A DNA stretch of 64,000 bases from Palleronia pelagia (lineage in GTDB: Bacteria; Pseudomonadota; Alphaproteobacteria; Rhodobacterales; Rhodobacteraceae): contig NZ_FOCM01000001.1 in NCBI RefSeq assembly GCF_900110115.1, positions 558,001-622,000 of the forward strand, read 5' to 3'. Made by a program: the position numbers and the translations under genes. Of this stretch, positions 26,569 to 34,363 are shown one piece after another. Under the pieces are notes generated by a model. It was given only the letters and a program-made list of their open reading frames with translations. It was not told the DNA's origin and did no database searches. Position 1 is the stretch's first letter. Each line of letters opens with the position of its first letter.

Positions 26569-27696
26569 ATGACCCGCTTTTCCTTCGACCTGCACGCCAC
26601 CGACGGCGCCGCCCGCACCGGCACCATCCATACCCCGCGCGGCGATATCCGCACGCCCGCCTTCATGCCCGTGGGCACGGCGGCGACGGTCAAGGCGACG
26701 CTGCCCGAAAGCGTGCGCGCCACCGGGGCCGACATCCTGCTGGGCAACACCTATCACCTGATGCTGCGCCCCACGGCCGAGCGGATCGACCGGCTGGGCG
26801 GGTTGCACGGGTTCATGAACTGGGACCGGCCGATCCTGACCGACAGCGGCGGCTTCCAGGTGATGAGCCTGGCCGACCTGCGCAAGCTGACCGAGCGGGG
26901 GGTGACCTTCAAATCCCATATCGACGGCTCGCGCCACGAGATCACGCCCGAGCGCAGCATGGAGATCCAGCGCCTGCTGGGCAGCGACATCGTCATGTGT
27001 TTCGATGAATGCCCCGCGCTGCCCGCCGACCGCGACCGCATCGCCAGTTCCATGCGCTTGTCCATGCGGTGGGCCGCGCGGTCGAAGGACGCGTTCGGCG
27101 ACCGGCCGGGCCACGCGCTGTTCGGCATCCAGCAGGGCGGGCTCGAGCCCGATCTGCGCGAGGAGAGCGCGAAGGCCCTGGTCGATATCGGCTTCGACGG
27201 CTACGCCGTGGGTGGCCTGGCCGTGGGCGAGGGGCAGGAGGCCATGTTCGGCGTGCTGGACTACGCCCCCGCGCAGCTGCCGGCGGACAAGCCGCGATAC
27301 CTGATGGGGGTGGGCAAGCCCGACGACATCGTGGGCGCCGTCAAGCGCGGCATCGACATGATGGATTGCGTGCTGCCATCCCGCTCGGGGCGGACCGGGC
27401 AGGCCTTCACCCGGCGCGGCGTGGTCAACATCAAGAACGCCCGGCACGCCGACGACCCCCGCCCGCTGGACGAAAGCTGCTCCTGCCCGGCCTGCACCGG
27501 CTATTCTCGCGCCTACCTGCACCATGTGTTTCGCGCCGGCGAGATGATCTCGGGCATGCTGCTGACATGGCACAACCTGCATTACTTCCAGGAGATCATG
27601 CAGGGCATGCGCGACGCCATCGCCGCCGGCCGCTTCGCCGCGTGGGAGGCCGATTTCCACGCGACCCGCGCCGAGGGGGATATCGCGCCGCTATGA
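26569..27696 (+). CDS. tgt: tRNA-guanine transglycosylase (queuine tRNA-ribosyltransferase)
   Basis: Exchanges guanine-34 of GUN-anticodon tRNAs for preQ1. 375 residues. Catalytic Asp in [11 protein letters not shown], substrate-recognition [10 protein letters not shown], nucleophile region [17 protein letters not shown], and the zinc site [16 protein letters not shown] (Cys-Cys-Cys-His). Its stop overlaps the ATG of the following exported protein (ATGA), so the two are translated together. Confidence 0.97.
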   Translation: MTRFSFDLHATDGAARTGTIHTPRGDIRTPAFMPVGTAATVKATLPESVRATGADILLGNTYHLMLRPTAERIDRLGGLHGFMNWDRPILTDSGGFQVMSLADLRKLTERGVTFKSHIDGSRHEITPERSMEIQRLLGSDIVMCFDECPALPADRDRIASSMRLSMRWAARSKDAFGDRPGHALFGIQQGGLEPDLREESAKALVDIGFDGYAVGGLAVGEGQEAMFGVLDYAPAQLPADKPRYLMGVGKPDDIVGAVKRGIDMMDCVLPSRSGRTGQAFTRRGVVNIKNARHADDPRPLDESCSCPACTGYSRAYLHHVFRAGEMISGMLLTWHNLHYFQEIMQGMRDAIAAGRFAAWEADFHATRAEGDIAPL

Positions 27697-28262
27697 AAGC
27701 CGTCGTCGCCGCGCTGCTGATCGTTCTCGCCGCACCGGCGGCCAACGCCACGTCGCTGTGCGAGGCCCCGGACGACGCGCTGGCAGACCTCTTGGCCGGC
27801 ACCTGGACGGGTGAGCCGCGCCAGTCCATCGACAGCCTCGACACCGCGCGGATTCGCGCGCCGGGAGAGATCCGGGTGCGCTTGGCCGCCGGTGATCCGG
27901 GCCTGGCGATGACCACGGGTTTTCTCGACAACCTCGGCATCGCGCCGCTGGACATGCGACGCGCCCGGCCCGTGCCTTTCGATGTCGACCGGGTGGACGA
28001 CGTGCTCGACACGACCGAGAACGCGGTGCTTGCGGACCTCCTGTCCGATACGCCCTGCGGGCCCGAGAGCCTGCCGCAGTTCAGCGGTACAGTGGATATC
28101 GAGGGCGGCACCCGGGTCGAGGGGACGATCACGATCGTCGCCTATTTCACCGACCGGCTGCTCGGGATCACCGAACTGACGCTGCAGAACGATGGCGCGA
28201 CCCTCTACCTGACCGAAACCGTGCTGCTGCGCCCCGCCGAACCGGCCCCGGGCGACGGGTGA
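27693..28262 (+). CDS. exported protein of unknown function, coupled to tgt
   Basis: 189 residues with a Sec signal peptide ([19 protein letters not shown], cleavage before TSLCE). Not a lipoprotein: no lipobox. The mature part has [12 protein letters not shown] and a beta-rich C-terminal half ([47 protein letters not shown]), suggesting a small beta-barrel or sandwich fold; two cysteines may form a disulfide. The ATGA overlap with tgt makes it part of that transcript. No family recognised. Confidence 0.75.
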   Translation: MKAVVAALLIVLAAPAANATSLCEAPDDALADLLAGTWTGEPRQSIDSLDTARIRAPGEIRVRLAAGDPGLAMTTGFLDNLGIAPLDMRRARPVPFDVDRVDDVLDTTENAVLADLLSDTPCGPESLPQFSGTVDIEGGTRVEGTITIVAYFTDRLLGITELTLQNDGATLYLTETVLLRPAEPAPGDG

Positions 28263-28330
28263 GGCAAAGCGGCCCTTGCGACCGCTGCGCGCAGGCGTCA
28301 CAGTCAGCGTCATCACGGGTCTCACCCTGG

Positions 28331-28359
28331 TTGAAGCGTCCCCACGCCGCCCCCAGATA
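28331..28359 (+). promoter_or_regulatory. possible heat-shock (RpoH) promoter of lon
   Basis: TTGAAG (28331-28336) followed after 14 bases by CCCCAGATA (28351-28359), resembling the sigma-32 pattern CTTGAA...CCCCATnT. It lies 72 bases upstream of the lon start. lon is a heat-shock gene in many bacteria; the call rests on resemblance only. Confidence 0.35.
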
Positions 28360-28430
28360 ACGGAAGACCGGGGAACGACAGCATCGCCGCCCAAGCGGGA
28401 TCGTTCGTTCCTGCCAAGAAGGATACAAAG

Positions 28431-30836
28431 ATGACCGAGCATTCCTACCCAGTCCTGCCGCTGCGCGACATCGTGGTCTTCCCCCACATGATCGTGCCGC
28501 TCTTCGTGGGCCGCGAGAAATCCGTGCGCGCCCTGGAAGAGGTGATGGCCGACGACAAGCAGATCCTGCTGGCCAGCCAGATCGATGCCGCCCAGGACGA
28601 ACCCGACGAGAACGGGATCTACCGCGTGGGCGTTCTGGCCAACGTGCTGCAATTGCTGAAGCTGCCCGACGGCACCGTGAAGGTGCTGGTCGAGGGCCGC
28701 GGCCGCGTGAAGATCGACGACTACGTGCCGAACGAGCGCTTCTTCGAGGCGACGGCCACCCCTTTGACCGAGACCCCGGGCGAGCCCGAGACCGTGGGCG
28801 CGCTGACCAAGTCGGTCGGCGAAGAGTTCGAGCGCTATTCGAAGGTCAAGAAAAACATCCCCGAAGAGGCCCTGTCGGCCGTGTCGGAGACGCGCGAGGC
28901 CGCCAAGCTGGCCGACCTCGTGGCCGGTCACCTGGGCGTCGAGGTGGAACAGAAGCAGGGGCTTCTGGAAACGCTCGACGTGGGCGAGCGGCTGGAGAAG
29001 GTCTATGGCATGATGCAGGGCGAGATGTCCGTCCTGCAGGTCGAGAAGAAGATCAAGACCCGCGTCAAGTCGCAGATGGAGCGCACCCAGCGCGAATACT
29101 ATCTGAATGAGCAGATGAAGGCCATTCAGAAGGAGCTGGGCGACGGCGAGGACGGTGCCGGCGAGGTGGCCGAGCTGGAGCAGAAGGTCGCCGAGACCAA
29201 GTTCAGCAAGGAAGCCCGCGAAAAGGCCGAGGCCGAGCTGAAGAAGCTCAAGAACATGTCGCCCATGTCGGCCGAGGCCACGGTGGTGCGCAACTACCTC
29301 GACTGGATGCTGTCGATCCCGTGGGGCACCAAGTCCCGCGTGAAGAAGGATCTGGGCCGCGCGCAGAAGATCCTCGACGACGATCACTACAGCCTCGAGA
29401 AGGTGAAGGAGCGGATCGTCGAGTACCTGGCCGTGCAGCAGCGCTCGAAGAAGCTGAAGGGGCCGATCATGTGCCTCGTCGGTCCTCCGGGCGTGGGTAA
29501 GACGTCGCTGGGCAAATCGGTTGCCAAGGCCACGGGACGCGAATTCATTCGCATCTCGCTGGGTGGCGTGCGTGACGAATCCGAGATCCGCGGCCACCGC
29601 CGGACCTATATCGGCTCGATGCCGGGCAAGATCATCCAGGCGCTGAAGAAGGCCAAGACCACGAACCCGCTCATCCTGCTCGACGAGATCGACAAGATGG
29701 GACAGGACTTCCGTGGCGACCCGGCCTCGGCGATGCTCGAGGTGCTGGACCCGGAACAGAACGGCACCTTCGTCGACCACTATCTCGAGGTGGAATACGA
29801 CCTGTCCAACGTGATGTTCCTGACCACGGCGAACTCCTACAACATGCCGGGGCCGCTTCTGGACCGGATGGAGATCATCCCGCTGGCGGGCTACACCGAG
29901 GACGAGAAGGCCGAGATCGCGCGCCGTCACCTTCTGGGCAAGCAGGTCAAGAATCACGGCCTGAAGAAGGGCGAGTTCGAGGTCACCGACGAGGCGCTGA
30001 CCGCCATCATCCGCACCTATACCCGCGAGGCGGGCGTGCGGAACCTGGAGCGTGAGCTGGCCAAGCTGGCGCGCAAGGCGACCACGATGATCGTCAAGAA
30101 AGAGGCCGAGAAGGTCACCGTGACCGAGGACAACCTGGCCGATTTCCTGGGCGTGCCCAAGCATCGCTATGGCCTGGCCGAGGAAGAGGACCAGATCGGC
30201 GTTGTCACGGGACTGGCCTATACCAGCGTCGGCGGCGAGCTTCTGTCGATCGAGGCGCTGCGCCTGCCGGGCAAGGGCCGGATGAAGACCACCGGCAAGC
30301 TGGGCGACGTGATGAAGGAATCCATCGACGCGGCCAGCAGCTATGTCCGGTCGATCAGCCCGCAGATCGGGGTGAAGCCGCCGAAATTCGACACGCTGGA
30401 TATCCACGTCCACGTGCCCGACGGCGCGACTCCGAAGGACGGCCCCTCGGCCGGCCTAGCCATGGTAACGGCCATCGTGTCGGTGCTGACGCAGATCCCG
30501 GTGCGCAAGGACATCGCCATGACCGGCGAGGTCACGCTGCGCGGCAATGCCTCGGCCATCGGCGGGTTGAAGGAGAAACTGCTCGCGGCCCTGCGTGGTG
30601 GCATCAAGACGGTGCTGATCCCGCAGGAGAACGAGAAGGACCTGGCCGACATCCCCGATAACGTGAAGGAGGGGCTGACCATCATCCCCGTCCGCCACGT
30701 CTCCGAGGTGCTGGAGCACGCCCTGACCGCCAAACCCGAAGCGGTGGAATGGGGCGAGGCCGACCAGGAAGCGGCGGACGCCCAGGCGCGCCTGGCGCCC
30801 GGTGCGGACCCGGCCGCAACGCCCACCGCGCACTGA
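28431..30836 (+). CDS. lon: ATP-dependent protease Lon
   Basis: Cytosolic AAA+ serine protease degrading misfolded and regulatory proteins. 801 residues. N-terminal substrate-binding domain ([22 protein letters not shown]), coiled-coil ([20 protein letters not shown]), AAA+ with Walker [14 protein letters not shown] and Walker [11 protein letters not shown], then the protease domain with the Ser-Lys dyad: Ser near residue 673 in [10 protein letters not shown] and Lys near 715 in [11 protein letters not shown]. An AAGGA ribosome-binding site precedes the ATG. Single-gene unit closed by a UUCG-type hairpin; possibly under heat-shock control (see promoter entry). Confidence 0.97.
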   Translation: MTEHSYPVLPLRDIVVFPHMIVPLFVGREKSVRALEEVMADDKQILLASQIDAAQDEPDENGIYRVGVLANVLQLLKLPDGTVKVLVEGRGRVKIDDYVPNERFFEATATPLTETPGEPETVGALTKSVGEEFERYSKVKKNIPEEALSAVSETREAAKLADLVAGHLGVEVEQKQGLLETLDVGERLEKVYGMMQGEMSVLQVEKKIKTRVKSQMERTQREYYLNEQMKAIQKELGDGEDGAGEVAELEQKVAETKFSKEAREKAEAELKKLKNMSPMSAEATVVRNYLDWMLSIPWGTKSRVKKDLGRAQKILDDDHYSLEKVKERIVEYLAVQQRSKKLKGPIMCLVGPPGVGKTSLGKSVAKATGREFIRISLGGVRDESEIRGHRRTYIGSMPGKIIQALKKAKTTNPLILLDEIDKMGQDFRGDPASAMLEVLDPEQNGTFVDHYLEVEYDLSNVMFLTTANSYNMPGPLLDRMEIIPLAGYTEDEKAEIARRHLLGKQVKNHGLKKGEFEVTDEALTAIIRTYTREAGVRNLERELAKLARKATTMIVKKEAEKVTVTEDNLADFLGVPKHRYGLAEEEDQIGVVTGLAYTSVGGELLSIEALRLPGKGRMKTTGKLGDVMKESIDAASSYVRSISPQIGVKPPKFDTLDIHVHVPDGATPKDGPSAGLAMVTAIVSVLTQIPVRKDIAMTGEVTLRGNASAIGGLKEKLLAALRGGIKTVLIPQENEKDLADIPDNVKEGLTIIPVRHVSEVLEHALTAKPEAVEWGEADQEAADAQARLAPGADPAATPTAH

Positions 30837-30860
30837 CGGAACCGGCAAACTGACCACCAA

Positions 30861-30882
30861 ACGGGCGCCTTCGGGCGCCCGT
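30861..30882 (+). terminator. UUCG-loop hairpin after lon
   Basis: Nine-base perfect stem ACGGGCGCC/GGCGCCCGT with a TTCG tetraloop, 25 bases after the lon stop, followed by TCTCGTCT. Very stable; a likely transcript end despite the modest T content. Confidence 0.75.
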
Positions 30883-30986
30883 TCTCGTCTCAGGGTGGAA
30901 TGTGAGGGTCCGGGCCGCTCGGCCGATGACAGGCGCATCGCCAGCGGCTAACCTGCGCGCAAACCAGACAGGGATGACAGGATACC

Positions 30987-31400
30987 ATGGCACGACCGAC
31001 GAAAGGGGCCACCGGCAGCAAGTCCGCCGCGCCAAAGCCCGGCACACCGCCCAAACCGGAACTGGCCAGCGTGCCCGAGGCCCCGCCGCCGTCGCTGGTC
31101 AAGCCCGCGCAGAAGGTCGCCGACGGTCCCGAGATCAAGAAGAAGGACCTGCTCGAACGTGTCGCCGCGCAGGCGGGCGTGAAGAAGCCCGAGGCCAAGC
31201 CGATCGTCGAGGCCATGCTGGCCGTCATGGGACAGGCGCTGAGCGACGGCGAACAGCTGAACCTGCAACCCTTCGGAAAGGTGAAGGTGCAGAAGAAAAA
31301 GGACCTGCCGAACGGCCAGGCGCTGACCCTGAAACTGCGTCGCTCGTCGCAATCACTGGACGAAACGGAAGCCCTTGCAGACCCCGACGCGGGCGGCTAG
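30987..31400 (+). CDS. HU-like DNA-binding protein with Pro/Lys-rich N-terminal extension
   Basis: 137 residues. The C-terminal two-thirds resemble the HU/IHF fold: KKDLLERVAAQAGVKKPEAKPIVEAMLAVMGQALSDGEQLNLQPFGKVKVQKKKDLPNGQAL (about 51-112). The first 48 residues are a low-complexity Ala/Pro/Lys tail, and the DNA-binding arm is short and lacks the usual RNP loop. It probably binds DNA non-specifically as a nucleoid protein; specificity unknown. Lies between lon and tRNA-Val, transcribed in the same direction. Confidence 0.8.
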   Translation: MARPTKGATGSKSAAPKPGTPPKPELASVPEAPPPSLVKPAQKVADGPEIKKKDLLERVAAQAGVKKPEAKPIVEAMLAVMGQALSDGEQLNLQPFGKVKVQKKKDLPNGQALTLKLRRSSQSLDETEALADPDAGG

Positions 31401-31413
31401 AAGGCGGCCCAAC

Positions 31414-31488
31414 GGGTGATTAGCTCAGTGGTAGAGCGCTTCGTTCACATCGAAGATGTCAGCAGTTCGAATCTGTTATCACCCACCA
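31414..31488 (+). tRNA. tRNA-Val (anticodon CAC)
   Basis: Full cloverleaf: acceptor GGGTGAT/ATCACCC, D-arm GCTC/GAGC with AGTGGTAGA loop, anticodon stem CTTCG/CGAAG around loop TTCACAT (anticodon CAC, reads GUG), T-arm AGCAG/CTGTT with TTCGAAT loop, discriminator A and encoded CCA. A T5-T6 run follows about ten bases later. Confidence 0.96.
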
Positions 31489-31544
31489 TTTCCCCCTTTT
31501 TCCGGAACATATGTTGATCTGGCCCGCCCGGCGACCCACTGACC

Positions 31545-32423
31545 ATGACCCTGCCTGACCGGGTCGAGGTGGCCGTGGTCGGTGGCGGGCCGGCCGGCGC
31601 GCAATGCGTGCTGTGGCTGACCAAGCTGGGCATAGATTGCCTGCTGCTCGAACCCGGGACCCTGGGCGGTTTGCAGGCGCGCTCGCCCTTCACCAACTCA
31701 TGGCTCGCGGTCGTTCAGGCGACCACCGCCGCGCGGTCGGTGGCGCGCAACATTGCGGACAACCTGTCGGCGCAGGGCTGCCGCGTGGCGGGTGAGCGTT
31801 GCGTCGCCGTGTCGGCGTCGTCCGACGGCTTCGTCCTGACGCTCGCCGGCGGAGGAACGGTGTCGGCGCGGACGGTCGTCCTGGCCACGGGCACGCGCGA
31901 GCGGACCGGCGGGCTCGAGTCGCTGCCGGGTGTCGAGATCGGACTGGTCGGCACGGCGGCGCTGGACGATATCGGCGGGCGCAACGTGGTGATCCTGGGC
32001 GGTGGCGATGCGGCCTGCGAAGCGCACGGGATCCTGTCGGCGCGTGATCCCGCCTCGCTGCACCTCTTCGCCCGGACACGGCGCGCACGGGACGACTTGT
32101 GGGACGCAATCCCGGCGGAGCACAAGCACACGGGCGCATACACGGTCGAGAACGGCGCCGTGCACTGGTCCCGCGGGGCGCATCGCTTCGACCGCGCGCT
32201 GGTCTGCTACGGCTGGGCGCCCGCCGTGCCAACGTTGCCCGGCACGATCGAAACCGACGCGGCGGGCCACCTGGTGGTCGATGCGGTGTGCCAGACCAAT
32301 CTTCCCGGTCTATACGCTGTGGGCGACGTGAACGGTCGCGGTTATCCTTGCGTGGCGACCGCGCTGGCCGATGGTGTCATCGTGGCGAAGGACATCGAAA
32401 GACGACGCGGCGGGACGACATGA
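31545..32423 (+). CDS. FAD-dependent oxidoreductase, thioredoxin-reductase-like fold without CxxC
   Basis: 292 residues. FAD-binding VAVVGGGPAGAQCVLWL at the N terminus, NAD(P)-binding VVILGGGDAACEAHGIL in the middle, and a C-terminal FAD motif NLPGLYAVGDVNGRGYPCVATALADGVIVA. The layout is that of thioredoxin reductase/TrxB-like proteins, but the redox-active CxxC between the two halves is absent, so it is not a dithiol reductase; ferredoxin-NADP reductase-like or other flavin transfer is possible. Its stop overlaps the ATG of the next gene (ATGA); first gene of a four-gene operon ending with folB. Confidence 0.85.
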   Translation: MTLPDRVEVAVVGGGPAGAQCVLWLTKLGIDCLLLEPGTLGGLQARSPFTNSWLAVVQATTAARSVARNIADNLSAQGCRVAGERCVAVSASSDGFVLTLAGGGTVSARTVVLATGTRERTGGLESLPGVEIGLVGTAALDDIGGRNVVILGGGDAACEAHGILSARDPASLHLFARTRRARDDLWDAIPAEHKHTGAYTVENGAVHWSRGAHRFDRALVCYGWAPAVPTLPGTIETDAAGHLVVDAVCQTNLPGLYAVGDVNGRGYPCVATALADGVIVAKDIERRRGGTT

Positions 32424-33274
32424 ACATCGCGAACCAGGTCCAGATCATCTTCATTCCGGTCTGGGTGCGGGTCCTGATAGGATTGCTGGTGGCGGGCACG
32501 CTGGGCGTGGCGATGCTGCTGTTCTGGGGCGCGCTGGTCGAGGATACCAGCCCCGACTGGGTCGAGGCCGGAGCCTACGTGCTGGGTATCGTCTTTCCGT
32601 TGCTGCTGGTCTGCATCATCGCGCTGGGGGCGTCATTCGGCGAACGCTCGATCCGGCGCCGGACCGAGCGGGTGCTGACCCGCACGATCCCTTACCAGTT
32701 GCAGTTCCTGCCCGAGGAGGATCGGCAGTGGCGGACCTTCCCGTCGCGCCGCTGGTCGCCGCGCACGGATACCGAGGCACTGGCCAAGGTCGAGCTGCAT
32801 CACAGCCGGGGCCGCTGCCACGCCGATTACCGCATAAGCCTGCCGGGTGAGACGGGCGGCCATCTCCGCCTGCGGGTCGAGTTGAACGTAAAGCGCGCCA
32901 ACGTGAACATCGCGTTCCGTCACGACCACCTGGCGCGAATGGCCGAGGCCGACGGCACGCCGCTGGACCCGGCCGGCATCCTGCGCAGCCATTTCCAGCA
33001 CACGCTGGAGGTCGAGCAGATCCAGGCGCGCGACGCGGGCGCGCAGGGCCCAGAGGGGCGCACCGGCATCGCCTATGCCTTCAATCCCGAGCCGTTGATC
33101 CGCGTGGTCGACGGGCGCACCTACGTTGTCCTTGTGGCCTCCACCCGGCTGGCCGAGGACACGGTCTGGAATCCCTCGGAAAAGGTCTATTTCGCGCAGG
33201 ACCTGATGTTCATGATCCGCGCCCTGCTGCAGGAAAGCCCCAAGATGTTCGCCCGGCCCTTCGACGATGCCTAA
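32420..33274 (+). CDS. membrane protein of unknown function in the folB operon
   Basis: 284 residues. Two transmembrane helices near the N terminus (about 14-40: VRVLIGLLVAGTLGVAMLLFWGAL, and about 51-72: VLGIVFPLLLVCIIALGASF), followed by a 210-residue cytosolic part with an Arg-rich start (ERSIRRRTERVLTRT) and mixed beta/alpha content. No catalytic motif seen. It overlaps both neighbours by 4 and 8 bases, so expression is coupled to the flavoprotein and the pteridine-reductase-like SDR. Family not recognised; a membrane-bound partner of the flavoprotein is one guess. Confidence 0.75.
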   Translation: MNIANQVQIIFIPVWVRVLIGLLVAGTLGVAMLLFWGALVEDTSPDWVEAGAYVLGIVFPLLLVCIIALGASFGERSIRRRTERVLTRTIPYQLQFLPEEDRQWRTFPSRRWSPRTDTEALAKVELHHSRGRCHADYRISLPGETGGHLRLRVELNVKRANVNIAFRHDHLARMAEADGTPLDPAGILRSHFQHTLEVEQIQARDAGAQGPEGRTGIAYAFNPEPLIRVVDGRTYVVLVASTRLAEDTVWNPSEKVYFAQDLMFMIRALLQESPKMFARPFDDA

Positions 33275-34031
33275 CATTCTCATCACCGGCGGGGCCAAGC
33301 GGCTGGGCGCCGACGTGGCCCGGCATTTCGCCGCGCTCGGGTGGAACGTCGTCGTCCATTACCGCAGCTCGGCCACCGAGGCCGAGGCGCTGGCCGAGGA
33401 GTTGAACCGGGACCGCAAGGTCTGCGCGCTGGTGCAGGGCGCGCTGGACAGCCAGCAGGCCTGCCACGCTGTCTTCGACGCGGCGCGCGCGGCGTTCGGG
33501 CCGGTGGACCTGCTTCTCAACAACGCCTCGAGTTTCGTGAACGACGACATCACCGACCTGACCGACGCGAGCTTCGACACGCATTTCGAGGTGAACCTTC
33601 GCGCGCCGGTCTTTCTCGCGCAGGCGATGGAGGCGCAGGGCGACAACACGGACGGGCTGATCGTCAACATGCTCGACAACAAGCTCGACGCGCTCAACCC
33701 GGATTTCTTCACCTACACCGTGTCGAAGGCCGCGCTGAAGGCCGCGACCGAGATGCTGGCCCTGCGCTTCGACGGGCGGCCGCGGGTCTGCGGTATCGCG
33801 CCCAGCATCGTGCTGATCTCGGGCAAGCAGAGCCAAGAGAACTTCGTGAAATCGTCGCGCATCAATCCGCTGAAGCGACGGGTCAGCCCGGCGGACATCG
33901 CCGCGACGGTCGAATATCTGTGGAATGACGGGGCCGCGAATGGGCAGATCGTGACGCTAGACGGCGGGCAGGCCCTGTGGGCGCTGCCGCGCGACGTGGC
34001 GTTCCTGGTGAAGGAGGGGCAGGCGGGATGA
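33267..34031 (+). CDS. pteridine-reductase-like short-chain dehydrogenase (PTR1/FolM type)
   Basis: 254-residue NADPH-dependent SDR. The cofactor motif is TGGAKRLG (residues 7-14), which is typical of pteridine reductases, and NNASSF (85-90) is the PTR1 signature. The catalytic Asp-Tyr-Lys set of PTR1 is seen with identical spacing: D137, Y150, K154 (13 residues between Asp and Tyr; PTR1 has D181, Y194, K198), in place of the usual Ser-Tyr-Lys. Together with the adjoining folB this argues for reduction of dihydropterins (dihydromonapterin or dihydrofolate). TGA overlaps the folB ATG. The product specificity is not proven. Confidence 0.85.
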   Translation: MPNILITGGAKRLGADVARHFAALGWNVVVHYRSSATEAEALAEELNRDRKVCALVQGALDSQQACHAVFDAARAAFGPVDLLLNNASSFVNDDITDLTDASFDTHFEVNLRAPVFLAQAMEAQGDNTDGLIVNMLDNKLDALNPDFFTYTVSKAALKAATEMLALRFDGRPRVCGIAPSIVLISGKQSQENFVKSSRINPLKRRVSPADIAATVEYLWNDGAANGQIVTLDGGQALWALPRDVAFLVKEGQAG

Positions 34032-34363
34032 CGCGCTTCAAGGTGTTGCTGGAAGAGCTTGAGATCGAGATGTACCTGGGCATCCACCAGTTCGAGAAGG
34101 ACGCCATGCAGCGGGTCCTCGTCTCGACCGAGATCGATGTCGAGGTCGCGGCGGCCGATGGTGACCTCTATTTCGACTACGACCGGGTGGCCGACCTGAT
34201 CCGCGGCTATGCCGGCACGCGGGTCGCCACGCAGGAGGAACTGACGACCCAGATCCACGCCGCCATCGCGGCGATGGAGGGCGTCCGGCACGCCCGGGTC
34301 CATTCGAAAAAGCCGGACGTCTATCCGGACTGCAAGGCGGTTGGCCTCGTTTTCGAAGGCTAG
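34028..34363 (+). CDS. folB: dihydroneopterin aldolase
   Basis: 111 residues; converts dihydroneopterin to 6-hydroxymethyl-dihydropterin and glycolaldehyde in folate synthesis. Motifs: LEELEIEMYLGIHQFEKD (substrate Glu region), YDRVADLIRGY, and KKPDVYPDCKAVG with the conserved Lys-Pro. Starts inside the SDR stop (ATGA) and ends with a TAG that overlaps, in CTAG, the stop of the opposing molybdenum hydroxylase gene. folP/folK are not in the window. Confidence 0.9.
   Translation: MTRFKVLLEELEIEMYLGIHQFEKDAMQRVLVSTEIDVEVAAADGDLYFDYDRVADLIRGYAGTRVATQEELTTQIHAAIAAMEGVRHARVHSKKPDVYPDCKAVGLVFEG

Noticed and set aside
27582-30413. Very long open frame opposite lon and tgt on the minus strand
   Set aside because: It is the shadow of GC-rich codon use in lon; composition is low-complexity (His/Gln/Leu/Arg) and lon itself is certain.
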